This document shows positions 16,093 to 25,537 of a stretch of DNA of 64,000 nt, one piece after another. Origin of the DNA: Acholeplasma laidlawii_A (GTDB lineage: Bacteria; Bacillota_I; Bacilli_A; Acholeplasmatales; Acholeplasmataceae). Position 1 is the stretch's first letter; each line of letters opens with the position of its first letter. Under the pieces are notes generated by a model. It saw only the letters and a program-made list of their open reading frames with translations. It was not told the origin of the DNA and ran no database searches. The position numbers were made by a program, and so were the translations under genes. Where the stretch lies: NCBI RefSeq assembly GCF_030166555.2, contig NZ_CP126461.2; one strand, given 5' to 3'.

Positions 16093-19000
16093 TTATAGTT
16101 TAAGTGTGCGCTGTTTAAATTGATAACTTGCTTTTGCATCTTTTAGATCTTTTTGTAGTATTTTTCTTTCATGGATCTCAACTTTAGATGTGAAATCTAT
16201 TAGTTTAGATTCATTATCTTTAATACTTAAATCTTTTTTAGTTTGAGCAGATTTTAACTCATCTGCATAGGACTGAATCTTTTTAAGTAATAGACTGTGC
16301 TTTTTTTGAATGGATTGCTCATAGTTAGCAATTTTTTCTTTATTTAGTTCTATGAGTTTTACTTCAGTTTGAGTAAATCTCATGGATAACTGACCATTCT
16401 TAAGTTTTGTACTCTCCTCAAGTGCTTTTAGATTCTTAGTCTTTTGCATCATGGCTTCATTATGCTTTAGGATGTTTTTATCATGTAATAATTTAATCTT
16501 TTGAATTTGCTTATCAAAGTCACTATGCATTTGAAGGATAACAGATTTTAAATTATCATCAATTAATAATATTTCTTTATTAAGATTAGACTCTGTTGAC
16601 ATAATTTTAGATTCAGTCAGCGACATTAATTTTTGTTGATTGATTAAGTCTTGCTCTTGACTCTTAAATTGAACAGTATTGATATTTTGAATAATTGTAT
16701 CTTTTTCATCACTTAATAGTTGTAAATGATGTTTGAATTCACTCGATAAATGTTTTAATTTTATTTCAAACTCAAGTTGTTGTTTATCTAATTTTTTAAG
16801 TAAATATTTTTGTTCATTAAGAAAGTCTTTTTTAGAAATGTTTTGCTGAGCCATCAGTTTACTATAAAGACTTACGCTACCCTTTAGTAAGGATTGATAA
16901 ATTGTATTAGACGTCTTTTCAAAGTACTCTTCAATACGACTATATCCTTTTTGATATTCTTTAATGATATTATCAGTTAAATAAAGCGGTTGATCAAGTT
17001 TGCTTGTAATCACAAGTACTTTTTCCTCATAAACTTTAAATAATTGAGTTATTTGCTTTATGCCATGGATATAGAATAACTTTTGTTTTAAGTATGATTT
17101 GGTATCAGTTTGATTTTTAGATAGTGTGATACTACGTTTTTTATCAAGTTCACCTAGTAAACGATTCTTTCGCTTTAGTAATAAATCAATTTGGTTGTTA
17201 TATTTAATGATTGATTTATCTAGTGTAGAAATTTCTGATTCTATGACGTTGAATTGTTTTGTTAGATCTTTTTTAGTAGATAAAGAGTCCTTTGGATTAA
17301 CTGAAGTTTCTATTTCATTTAATTCGAATTGAATTCTGTCAACATTTGAGGATAAGACTAATATTCTATCTTCAATATCACTAATGACTTGATTATTAGA
17401 AGTGATGTCTAAATCAATAGATTTAATTTTGGCCATGTATTCAGATTCAAGTAGGTCATAATCAGTTTTTAGTTTTAATGCACTTAAATCATTGATTTTG
17501 ACTTCTTGAAATGTATTTAAGTCAAGTAAGAATTGATCTTTTGCTTGTTCTTGAATACTATTTAAATGTTTAAATACATCAAGGTATAAATGAATATATT
17601 GTTTAACATCCTCAGGGTGTGCAGGGATTTCATAAATGGATATTAACGATAACATGAAATGATGATGAATATTATATATTAAGTAAATTTGATTGAATAA
17701 GTAGTGTATTCTAGAGTGAATAACTTCTAAATCTTTAGTAAGCATTTCATTGGTCATGTCTACAGATTCTAAACGTTCTAAGAAGTGAATGTTTGTCTCT
17801 TCAATAGTACGTTTATGTTTTAATATACTTTGTTCTATAACTCTTTTATCTGTTATATAGTTGTGATAACTATGTTCAGATTTCATTAAATGTTGTATCT
17901 CATTTTCATATAATGCTTTTTGTTTTAAGTAAATCAGTTCTTCACTAGATACTTGTTTTTGAAATGTATATTCGATATAGTCTTTTTTGAGTTGTTGGTT
18001 TGCTAGTTGTTGCTCTCTAATAACATTTTCTTTATCGATAGAAAGTTGTAATGACATATTAGAAACACTTAAATCATGTTCTTTAGTTAACTTTAGTACT
18101 TCAAGTTCATGTTCCTTAGTGAGTTTAAATACAGTAAAATTATGCGTTAGACTATCTTCTTGATGTTGATAGAAGTTCAGATGGTAATTCGTGTCATTTG
18201 ACAAAAGATTAACATCCTTTTCAGAAATAGCATTTGCTACACTTAACTTTAAATCAAGCGGTGCAATTTGGGATAAGTGCGTAATATCTGTCTTTTCTAA
18301 CTCAAACTCATGGGTTGATTTTAAGGTTTTAAGTTGTAATTGAAGTGATTTAAGTTGATATTGATAGTTTTGTTCATTTATGTAGTTTTCTAATTTTTGA
18401 TCAATGATTAGTTTTTTTCCCGTAACACGCCAATTAGACTTATCTTCTAAGTATTTCAGTTCTAAGTCTTGTAGTTTTTGATAATGTGCTTTTAATAGTG
18501 CCTGAGACTCTTTTTCAGTTCGAATTATTTGTCTATTGAGCTCATTATCTTGTTGACGTAAATGTCTTTTAACATCTTTTTTTAGATCTTTAATGGCATC
18601 TTCATTCAGTGTTTCTTTTAAGTCTTCTTTTAATTTTTGATTAAGGTCTAATCTAGCGTTTGCAACCACATCCCTAAAAGAACTCAGTTTAGAGTTGATA
18701 AGAGATAATGCATCACTATAAGCGATGGTTAACTCATCTTTTTTAGTATTAAAATTGGTTGTAATAACCTCAATTTGATCCTTATGTGTTTCTAGTTTTT
18801 CTTTATAAGTTTGTTCAACTTGAAGTTTTTGTGCCTCATAATCTAATTTTAACTTATCTAAGGCATCTTCAATAGGAAGTCTATTTGCTTCATCACTTTG
18901 TTTAAGTTCTTTTAGATGATGTTCTTTTTCCTTTTTTAAAGTTTCAAGTGATTTATTAAATTCGATAGATGCAGCATGATAATCATTTTTAATCGAAAGA

Positions 19001-19641
19001 TATTTTTTATCAGATTGTTCTCTATAAAAGTTTTTTATATGACTAACTTTACTTTTTTCTTTCTCGTAGTTTTTAGTTGCATCCTCAATTTCTAAAAGAA
19101 GTAGTGCTTGATTTGTTTCGAAATGTTCTATAATTTTTTCAAATTCTTTTCTATAATTAGACTCTAATAATGTTATAGACTGAGCACTTTGCTTTTTTAT
19201 GTCTACCATAACTTTAGAGATATCTGAAACTTCTTTAGAGCGAATGGATTGCGCCTTAGATTTACTTTCGTTAAATGCATCCTCAATATTTAATATAAGT
19301 GATTTTATACGTTCAACTTCTGTTTTAGTGTTATTTAAAACAGATTGATATTCTTCCTTATAATTCATCTCTAACTGTGATACTTGATGATCAATCTGGT
19401 TTGAAAAGTCATGAAGATTTAGTTCTAGGGTTTTAATTTTTTCATTAAAACGTACCTTAATTTCTTGGTGCGATTCATTTGTAGATTGTTCGGCCTTTTT
19501 ATGTGCTTTATCAAATGTTAAAAACTCTCCTTTAATTTCAGAGAGTAATGATTTAAGCTGCGTCAATATAGATTTATAATTCTTATCTTTTTTAGCGAGT
19601 TCATCTAAAGCTAAATTAGATTCTTTTACAAATTCAAACAA
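16093..19641 (-). CDS. Giant coiled-coil protein of unknown function
   Basis: 1182 residues, almost entirely charged helical heptads rich in K, E, L, Q and S with very few prolines. I see no signal peptide, membrane segment, Walker motif or lipobox, so it is predicted cytoplasmic. A short 11-residue tandem unit (KLTKEHELEVL, KLTKEHDLSVS) occurs near residues 505-525. A central segment (about 640-700) is richer in aromatic residues and less heptad-like. Start is TTG at 19641 behind AGGTGA; the nearby ATG is out of frame. It is divergent from ruvA. A structural or filament-forming role is possible but unproven. Confidence 0.75.
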   Translation of the reverse strand: MFEFVKESNLALDELAKKDKNYKSILTQLKSLLSEIKGEFLTFDKAHKKAEQSTNESHQEIKVRFNEKIKTLELNLHDFSNQIDHQVSQLEMNYKEEYQSVLNNTKTEVERIKSLILNIEDAFNESKSKAQSIRSKEVSDISKVMVDIKKQSAQSITLLESNYRKEFEKIIEHFETNQALLLLEIEDATKNYEKEKSKVSHIKNFYREQSDKKYLSIKNDYHAASIEFNKSLETLKKEKEHHLKELKQSDEANRLPIEDALDKLKLDYEAQKLQVEQTYKEKLETHKDQIEVITTNFNTKKDELTIAYSDALSLINSKLSSFRDVVANARLDLNQKLKEDLKETLNEDAIKDLKKDVKRHLRQQDNELNRQIIRTEKESQALLKAHYQKLQDLELKYLEDKSNWRVTGKKLIIDQKLENYINEQNYQYQLKSLQLQLKTLKSTHEFELEKTDITHLSQIAPLDLKLSVANAISEKDVNLLSNDTNYHLNFYQHQEDSLTHNFTVFKLTKEHELEVLKLTKEHDLSVSNMSLQLSIDKENVIREQQLANQQLKKDYIEYTFQKQVSSEELIYLKQKALYENEIQHLMKSEHSYHNYITDKRVIEQSILKHKRTIEETNIHFLERLESVDMTNEMLTKDLEVIHSRIHYLFNQIYLIYNIHHHFMLSLISIYEIPAHPEDVKQYIHLYLDVFKHLNSIQEQAKDQFLLDLNTFQEVKINDLSALKLKTDYDLLESEYMAKIKSIDLDITSNNQVISDIEDRILVLSSNVDRIQFELNEIETSVNPKDSLSTKKDLTKQFNVIESEISTLDKSIIKYNNQIDLLLKRKNRLLGELDKKRSITLSKNQTDTKSYLKQKLFYIHGIKQITQLFKVYEEKVLVITSKLDQPLYLTDNIIKEYQKGYSRIEEYFEKTSNTIYQSLLKGSVSLYSKLMAQQNISKKDFLNEQKYLLKKLDKQQLEFEIKLKHLSSEFKHHLQLLSDEKDTIIQNINTVQFKSQEQDLINQQKLMSLTESKIMSTESNLNKEILLIDDNLKSVILQMHSDFDKQIQKIKLLHDKNILKHNEAMMQKTKNLKALEESTKLKNGQLSMRFTQTEVKLIELNKEKIANYEQSIQKKHSLLLKKIQSYADELKSAQTKKDLSIKDNESKLIDFTSKVEIHERKILQKDLKDAKASYQFKQRTLKL

Positions 19642-19886
19642 GCATTTTCACCTACCTAACTTATTATATCATAATAAGCATCTCTATTTTCTATTTTAAA
19701 GCCATTTTAGTGGCTGAGAGTTTAATTGGTTTTATCAAAAATAAAATGCAGATTAGGACTTACTAGTATGTTGTTATGAATTTATATATAATGCTATAAA
19801 ACAATGTAAAAAAGGCACATATTGGTCTAAAAAGTCCGTAAAAATGTTATAATTAAATTTGAAGATAATAAAGTTAGGTGAAATCT

Positions 19887-20447
19887 ATGTATCGATACAT
19901 TAAAGGTATAGTAACACAAATTAATCCACAACATATTGTTGTTGAAAATAATGGTGTGGGCTATTTAGTCTTAAGTCCAGTACCATATCAATATAAAATT
20001 GGTGAAGAAACAACAGTAGTAACTTATTTACATGTAAGAGAGGATATTTTTCAACTTTATGGATTTAAAGATGAAGAAACTTTAAATCTATTTTTAAAAC
20101 TTATAAGTGTATCTGGTATTGGTCCCAAATCTGCAATGAGTATTGTAGCATTTGATGATACAAATAAAATTATTGCTGCAATCGAAACATCTGATGCAAA
20201 ATATTTAACTAAGTTTCCTGGTATTGGGATGAAGAGTGCTCAACAAATCATTTTAGACTTAAAAGGTAAACTGGTAAACGATGAACTAGATATGCAACTT
20301 TTAAGTGATAATTCTAAGGATGTAGCTGCTGCATTAGAAGCATTAGGCTATAATAAAAAAGAGATTGCAAAATCATTAAAGCATGTTAATTTTGATCAAG
20401 ACTTAAATAAAGCACTAAAAGAAGCACTTGCAATATTATTAAAGTAG
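19887..20447 (+). CDS. ruvA: Holliday junction DNA helicase subunit RuvA
   Basis: 186 residues. N-terminal OB fold (MYRYIKGIVT), two helix-hairpin-helix motifs (VSGIGPKSAM, FPGIGMKSAQ) and a C-terminal domain (AALEALGYNKKEI) that binds RuvB. ATG at 19887 follows AGGTGA; the upstream GTG at 19878 is part of the ribosome site. Works with RuvB in branch migration. Confidence 0.97.
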   Translation: MYRYIKGIVTQINPQHIVVENNGVGYLVLSPVPYQYKIGEETTVVTYLHVREDIFQLYGFKDEETLNLFLKLISVSGIGPKSAMSIVAFDDTNKIIAAIETSDAKYLTKFPGIGMKSAQQIILDLKGKLVNDELDMQLLSDNSKDVAAALEALGYNKKEIAKSLKHVNFDQDLNKALKEALAILLK

Positions 20448-20456
20448 GTATGAGGC

Positions 20457-21470
20457 ATGAGTGAAGAAAAATCAGTATTAAGAGATTTAAATTTAAAAAA
20501 TGATGATGAATTGATGCTTCGTCCTCAAACCTTAAATCAATATATAGGGCAAGATGATATCAAAGAAATGTTATCTATTTATATTCAGGCAGCATTAAAA
20601 CGTGAGGAGAGTTTGGATCATGTTCTACTTTATGGTGCACCTGGTTTAGGCAAGACAACACTGGCTCAAATTATCGCTAATGAGTTAGGTGTAAATATTA
20701 AAATAACAAGTGGTCCAGCAATAGAAAAAACAGGTGACTTGGTAGCACTTCTTTCCTCTTTAAGTCCGGGAGATGTGTTATTTATTGATGAAATTCACCG
20801 TATACCTCGATTTGTTGAAGAAGTACTTTATTCTGCAATGGAAGATTATACGCTTGATATTGTTCTAGATAAGGAAAGAGATTCTAGAAGTATTCGAATT
20901 GAATTACCGCCTTTTACATTAATTGGTGCAACCACTAGATTCGGTGATTTATCACACCCGTTAAGGGAACGTTTTGGTGCTGTATTTAGATTAAGCTATT
21001 ACAAGTTAGAAGAAATCAAACAAATTGTAAGAAGAACTTCTAAAGTATATCAAAATGAAATTGATGAAAAAGCAGTAGATGAACTATCCAAGCGTAGTAG
21101 AGGTACACCTAGAATAGCAAACCGTCTATATAGACGCGTAAGAGATTTTGCTGAAATTATGACAGATGCCGTGATAACACTAGATATTACTGAGTTAGCA
21201 TTAACCAAATTAGGTATTGATCATAAGGGTCTAGATGCATCTGACTATTTATATTTAAGAGGCATTGTAGAGCGATTTAATGGTGGTCCAGTTGGACTGG
21301 AATCACTCGCCTCAACAATCGGTGAAGAACCAGGTACAATTGAAGATGTATATGAACCTTACCTGTTACAGGAAGGATATATTAAACGTACACCAAGAGG
21401 AAGAGTAGCAACAGAACTTGCATACAATCTTTTAGGTGTGAAATACTATAAAGGATTATTAGACAATTGA
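20457..21470 (+). CDS. ruvB: Holliday junction DNA helicase RuvB
   Basis: 337 residues. AAA+ ATPase with Walker A GAPGLGKTT, Walker B IDEIHR, sensor GATTRFG, arginine finger LRERFG, and a C-terminal winged helix ending in the TPRGR motif. Lies 9 bp after ruvA and overlaps queA by four bases; the ruvA-ruvB-queA order is standard in Firmicutes. Stop is TGA. Confidence 0.98.
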   Translation: MSEEKSVLRDLNLKNDDELMLRPQTLNQYIGQDDIKEMLSIYIQAALKREESLDHVLLYGAPGLGKTTLAQIIANELGVNIKITSGPAIEKTGDLVALLSSLSPGDVLFIDEIHRIPRFVEEVLYSAMEDYTLDIVLDKERDSRSIRIELPPFTLIGATTRFGDLSHPLRERFGAVFRLSYYKLEEIKQIVRRTSKVYQNEIDEKAVDELSKRSRGTPRIANRLYRRVRDFAEIMTDAVITLDITELALTKLGIDHKGLDASDYLYLRGIVERFNGGPVGLESLASTIGEEPGTIEDVYEPYLLQEGYIKRTPRGRVATELAYNLLGVKYYKGLLDN

Positions 21471-22486
21471 AATTAGAATTATTTGACTACGATTTACCCA
21501 AATCACATATAGCGCAACATCCCAAGGATAAAAGAGATCACTCTAAATTATTGGTTGTTGATAGAGAAAAACAAACAACAAAAGATTGTTTGTTTTATGA
21601 TATATTAGATGAGTTAAACAGCAATGATGTACTTGTTATGAATAACACAAAAGTTATCCCTGCAAGATTAATTGGTGAAAAGATCGATACGCATGCAGTC
21701 ATTGAAGTTTTATTACTTAAAGAGTTAGAAAAAAACACATGGGAAGCCTTAACAAAACCAGCAAAAAAAATAAAGATTGGTACCATAGTAAGTTTTGGTG
21801 ATGGTACACTCAAAATGGAGTGCATCGGCATTAAAGATGAAGGTATTCGCATCTTTAAAGCTATCTATGAAGGTATATTTTTAGAAGTTTTAGATAGTCT
21901 AGGTACTATGCCACTACCACCTTACATTACAGAAAAATTAGAAGATAAATCAAGGTATCAAACGGTATACGCTAAATATGCAGGATCTGCTGCTGCACCT
22001 ACTGCAGGACTTCATTTTACCAAAGAACTGTTAGAAAAGATTAAAGCCAAAGGTGTAGAAGTATTAGAAATTACATTGCATGTAGGGTTAGGTACATTTA
22101 GACCTGTTCAAGTAGATGATGTATTAGAACATCAAATGCATTACGAAAGTTATGAGATAAACCAAGATACTGCCCGATTATTAAATCAGTATAAAAAAGA
22201 AGGCAAAAGAATTATCGCAGTTGGAACAACAACTGTAAGAACATTAGAATCTAACTACAATGATGGATTCCATGCAGGTAATTATTCAACCAATATCTTT
22301 ATTTATCCTGGATATCAATTTAAGGTCATTGGTGCGATTATTACGAATTTCCATTTACCAAAATCAACGCTCATCATGTTGATTTCAGCATTTTATAATA
22401 GAGAAATAGTGCTTGAAGTCTATAAAGAAGCAGTGAAAAAAAACTACCGCTTTTTCTCATTTGGCGATAGTATGTTTATTAAATAA
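21467..22486 (+). CDS. queA: S-adenosylmethionine:tRNA ribosyltransferase-isomerase
   Basis: 339 residues; makes epoxyqueuosine in tRNA. Family motifs FDYDLP at the start, NNTKVIPARL, AAPTAGLHFT, HVGLGTFRP and TNFHLPKSTL. TTG start overlaps the ruvB TGA stop. No preQ1 riboswitch precedes it. Its end overlaps the convergent uppP by 8 bp. Confidence 0.97.
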   Translation: MKLELFDYDLPKSHIAQHPKDKRDHSKLLVVDREKQTTKDCLFYDILDELNSNDVLVMNNTKVIPARLIGEKIDTHAVIEVLLLKELEKNTWEALTKPAKKIKIGTIVSFGDGTLKMECIGIKDEGIRIFKAIYEGIFLEVLDSLGTMPLPPYITEKLEDKSRYQTVYAKYAGSAAAPTAGLHFTKELLEKIKAKGVEVLEITLHVGLGTFRPVQVDDVLEHQMHYESYEINQDTARLLNQYKKEGKRIIAVGTTTVRTLESNYNDGFHAGNYSTNIFIYPGYQFKVIGAIITNFHLPKSTLIMLISAFYNREIVLEVYKEAVKKNYRFFSFGDSMFIK

Positions 22487-23309
22487 AATATAAAGTTATT
22501 GAGACTAGACCAACTGTCAAAGCATAAAGTGAAAACCATACTAAATTTTTAACAGTAACATATTTATGCATAATTTTAATCGTTAATAACGAGAAAATAA
22601 AACTAAATATAAAAGCAAGACTAAATCCTGGTATATCAATTGTTCCAGGATTTTTTATTGCATCATATAATCCTAGACCTGAAACAGGTATACTTATAAG
22701 TAAATAACATAAAAATGAAAAACGCATTACTTTTTTGATTTCAATCTTTTGACTCAAACCGCCTACTAAGGTAATACCCGATCTACTAATACCAGGGAAT
22801 ACAGCAAACATTTGAATTAAACCAATCACACCAGCATTTTTAAATGTAATATCATTTGAAAACTTTTTGTTTCTTAAAAGGAAAACTAAGAATAATAAGA
22901 GTGATGTTATGATAAGTGAAATACCTATGCTTAATAAATTTGTAGGTAGATAGTCTTTAATGAGTAATCCTGCAATCCCAATAGGGACAATGGCGATAAT
23001 AAGTTTAACTGCATAATTAAAGTTTTCTTGAACTATTATTTCATTTCTTTTTTCTTTATTAAAAACAAAATTTAACGAATCAACTACTAACTCTTTAACA
23101 TCTTTAAAATAATAGATTAGCAAAGCTAGAAATGAGCCCATATTGGTTATCATTAAAAATAGAGTAAGCGTAGTGTTTATATCTTCTCCACCTAGAAAAA
23201 TATTAGAAAATAATACTAAGTGACCAGAACTTGACACTGGAAATATTTCAGTAACTCCTTGAATAATGCCTAAAACTATATATTTAATAAACTCTATAAA
23301 CTGTTCCAT
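22479..23309 (-). CDS. uppP: Undecaprenyl-diphosphatase (BacA family)
   Basis: 276 residues with about eight membrane segments. Two catalytic repeats are visible: GVTEIFPVSSSGHL near residue 20-33 and the PGISRSGIT region near residue 171-178. Dephosphorylates C55-PP to regenerate the lipid carrier. A lipid-carrier enzyme is notable if this cell lacks a wall. Convergent with queA. Confidence 0.95.
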   Translation of the reverse strand: MEQFIEFIKYIVLGIIQGVTEIFPVSSSGHLVLFSNIFLGGEDINTTLTLFLMITNMGSFLALLIYYFKDVKELVVDSLNFVFNKEKRNEIIVQENFNYAVKLIIAIVPIGIAGLLIKDYLPTNLLSIGISLIITSLLLFLVFLLRNKKFSNDITFKNAGVIGLIQMFAVFPGISRSGITLVGGLSQKIEIKKVMRFSFLCYLLISIPVSGLGLYDAIKNPGTIDIPGFSLAFIFSFIFSLLTIKIMHKYVTVKNLVWFSLYALTVGLVSITLYFI

Positions 23310-23330
23310 CCTATCAAAACCCTTCTAAAC

Positions 23331-23352
23331 GTTATAATAATGTTATTATAAC
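23331..23352. repeat. Inverted repeat with mirrored TATAAT boxes between uppP and the EIIB-like gene
   Basis: GTTATAAT (23331-23338) and ATTATAAC (23345-23352) separated by 6 nt. It presents a TATAAT on each strand in the divergent region; could be the uppP -10 on the minus strand. Confidence 0.5.
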
Positions 23353-23372
23353 ATATCAAGTTCATTAAAAGA

Positions 23373-23401
23373 TTGAAATTTTTGTGAAAAAAACATATAA
23401 T
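23373..23401 (+). promoter_or_regulatory. Promoter of the EIIB-like/HPr/PopT-like operon
   Basis: TTGAAA (23373-23378) and TATAAT (23396-23401), spacing 17 nt, 22 nt before the first gene. Confidence 0.7.
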
Positions 23402-23423
23402 AAGTATTAAGGAATGTGATAGT

Positions 23424-23780
23424 ATGACAACTGAACAAATAATAACATTAAGCATATCATTAATAGTGATTGTATTAGGTGTAACTTACCTATATATATA
23501 TCACAGAAAAAATCAAAAAAGTTCTAAAGGAACTATGGTTATAGATGTGCAAAGACTCTTAGAGGCACTTGGTGGTACAGAAAATATTAATGGCACATTT
23601 TTAGATCATAAAAGATTAAAAATCCAGCTTAATAATCCTAAACTTGTTTCACAGGCACTTTTAAAGACTTTAGATATATCCGGATTTTTAACTGGAAAAG
23701 AGTTAAAATTGTTAATTAAGGATAATCCAATAGAGGTAAAAAATAATTTAGATAAGTTAAGAAATGAGGTAAGACAATGA
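23424..23780 (+). CDS. Membrane-anchored PTS EIIB-like protein lacking the phospho-cysteine
   Basis: 118 residues: one N-terminal membrane segment (about 5-27), then a domain like glucose-type EIIB (LLEALGGTENINGTFLDHKRLKIQLNNP). In active EIIB the stretch after the GG-E-N-I motif contains a CxTRL phospho-cysteine; here it reads LDHKRL and the protein has no Cys at all. It overlaps the HPr gene by 4 bp. A regulatory or structural PTS-like role is inferred; it cannot relay phosphate by the usual cysteine. Confidence 0.7.
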   Translation: MTTEQIITLSISLIVIVLGVTYLYIYHRKNQKSSKGTMVIDVQRLLEALGGTENINGTFLDHKRLKIQLNNPKLVSQALLKTLDISGFLTGKELKLLIKDNPIEVKNNLDKLRNEVRQ

Positions 23781-24049
23781 AACAAAAATTTGTTATCGTT
23801 TCAGAGTATGGGCTACACGCTAGACCGGCTACTCGTTTAGTAAATCAAGCAATGGGGTTTCAAAGTGAAATCACTTTAACTGCCTTTAACCGTACAGTGA
23901 ACTTAAAAAGTATCATGGGCGTTATGAGTCTCGGAATCTATAATGGTGAAATTGTAGAGATAAAAGCTGAAGGTGAAGATGCAAAAGAAGCTATCGCTGG
24001 CATTACTGATTTCATGATATCTGAAGGATTAGGACAAATTAGTAAATGA
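23777..24049 (+). CDS. ptsH: Phosphocarrier protein HPr
   Basis: 90 residues. Active-site motif GLHARPAT (His14) and Firmicutes regulatory serine motif KSIMGVMSL (Ser45), the HPr kinase site. Cytoplasmic. The operon sits away from any ptsI in this window and is coupled by 4-bp overlaps on both sides. Could be the general HPr or an HPr-like regulator; both key residues are intact. Confidence 0.9.
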   Translation: MKQKFVIVSEYGLHARPATRLVNQAMGFQSEITLTAFNRTVNLKSIMGVMSLGIYNGEIVEIKAEGEDAKEAIAGITDFMISEGLGQISK

Positions 24050-24948
24050 TTAAGAAGGTACTCCAAGGTATGCTTATTGGTGTTGGAGCGATTTTACCTG
24101 GAGTAAGCGGTGGTATGATTGCTGCCGCTTTTAATATATATTCCAAGTTGATTGAAGCACTCGATAAAGTAACTAAAACGACAATAAGGGCGGTCCTTTC
24201 AATATGGGAATACATTTTGGGCATCTTACTGGGTGTTTTAGTAGGATTTTTAGTAATAGCATATGTCTTTTACTTAATACCAATACCAAGCACATTATTA
24301 TTTATTGGATTAATCTTAGGTGGTATACCTGAGATTTATAAATTAGCAGAAGAGAAGACCAGAAAATTTAAACCAATTATTATGTTTTCACTAACCTTTA
24401 TTTTGATGATAAGTTTTACGATATCTGCACCATACCTTACTCAAACAGATACCTCTAACACAAACTTTATACTTTGGATTGTTGTTGGTATACTATTAGC
24501 AGTTAGTTTAATTGTTCCTGGCTTAAGTGGTACGATGCTCATGTTAATTATTGGTTATTATGGACCACTTATATTACTTGGTAAAACACTTATAGAAGTT
24601 GTGTTAACTATCAATGTCGAGTTATTCTTAAGTCATATATCTTCTTTAGTATTTGTGGTAATAGGTATTATACTTGCATTTATTTTACTTGGTAAAGTAT
24701 TTAATTATGTATTAAAGAAAGCACCAAAACTATTTTATCAATTAGTATTAGGTATTATTGTGGCTTCACCAATTAATATTATATTTAGTTTAAATGACGA
24801 TTTAAGTCAAAGTGAAATACCAGTATACATATTTGATTTTAGTAATCAATGGTATATGTGGCTGATCGGTTTATTATGTATACCAGTAGGTATATATTTG
24901 GCCAGACTCTTTAGTAAGGAAGAAAAATATGAGACAAAAGAAAATTAA
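24046..24948 (+). CDS. DUF368 membrane protein, PopT-like polyprenyl-phosphate translocase
   Basis: 300 residues, about eight or nine membrane segments. The N-terminal motif GVGAILPGVSGGM and internal repeat VPGLSGTMLML mark DUF368. Members (PopT) have been implicated in flipping undecaprenyl phosphate. Located 0.7 kb from uppP, another lipid-carrier gene, which supports that role. Overlaps trmB by 20 bp. Confidence 0.8.
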   Translation: MIKKVLQGMLIGVGAILPGVSGGMIAAAFNIYSKLIEALDKVTKTTIRAVLSIWEYILGILLGVLVGFLVIAYVFYLIPIPSTLLFIGLILGGIPEIYKLAEEKTRKFKPIIMFSLTFILMISFTISAPYLTQTDTSNTNFILWIVVGILLAVSLIVPGLSGTMLMLIIGYYGPLILLGKTLIEVVLTINVELFLSHISSLVFVVIGIILAFILLGKVFNYVLKKAPKLFYQLVLGIIVASPINIIFSLNDDLSQSEIPVYIFDFSNQWYMWLIGLLCIPVGIYLARLFSKEEKYETKEN

Positions 24949-25537
24949 AAATGCAACGATTGAAAATCTAGAAAAGTTAGGTGTTTTACTCGCACCTACA
25001 CCACTTAAAGTAGATGCTTCAAAAAAAATCACATTAGAAATTGGCAGTGGTAAAGGGCGTTTTATAACATCACTAGCTAATGACTTTCCAGAAGAAGTAT
25101 TTATCGCCGTAGAACGTGATCAAAATGTGTGTTACCGTTTAGCACAGAAAAAAAGTGTTTTAGAATTAAAAAACTTGATTGTTATTATGGATGATGCAGA
25201 AAAATTAAATGAATATTTAGTGGATGTAAAAGTAGATAATCTACATTTAAATTTCTCAGATCCGTGGCCAAAGAAAAAGCACCATAAACGTAGGCTGACT
25301 TATCCTACTATGTTAAATCAATATAAAAACTACTTAAAAAAAGATGGAAAAATCATCTTTAGAACAGATCATGCAGATTTATTCGTTGACTCCTTTCAAT
25401 ACTTTAATGAGGCATCGTTCATTGTATCAGATTGTAACTGGGCACTTGCACCATCTGATTATATGACGGAATATGAAGTTAAAAAACGTGTAAGTGGTCC
25501 AATTTATCAATTAATTGCGGAGCAAATTCATGACTAA
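24929..25537 (+). CDS. trmB: tRNA (guanine-N7-)-methyltransferase
   Basis: 202 residues. SAM-binding EIGSGKGRF near residue 33 and the family signature NFSDPWPKKKHHKRRL near residue 108. Methylates G46 of tRNA. ATG within the end of the upstream gene, ribosome site AAGGAAG. Confidence 0.95.
   Translation: MRQKKIKNATIENLEKLGVLLAPTPLKVDASKKITLEIGSGKGRFITSLANDFPEEVFIAVERDQNVCYRLAQKKSVLELKNLIVIMDDAEKLNEYLVDVKVDNLHLNFSDPWPKKKHHKRRLTYPTMLNQYKNYLKKDGKIIFRTDHADLFVDSFQYFNEASFIVSDCNWALAPSDYMTEYEVKKRVSGPIYQLIAEQIHD

Noticed and set aside
21400..21470. preQ1 riboswitch before queA
   Set aside because: queA overlaps the ruvB stop, leaving no leader.
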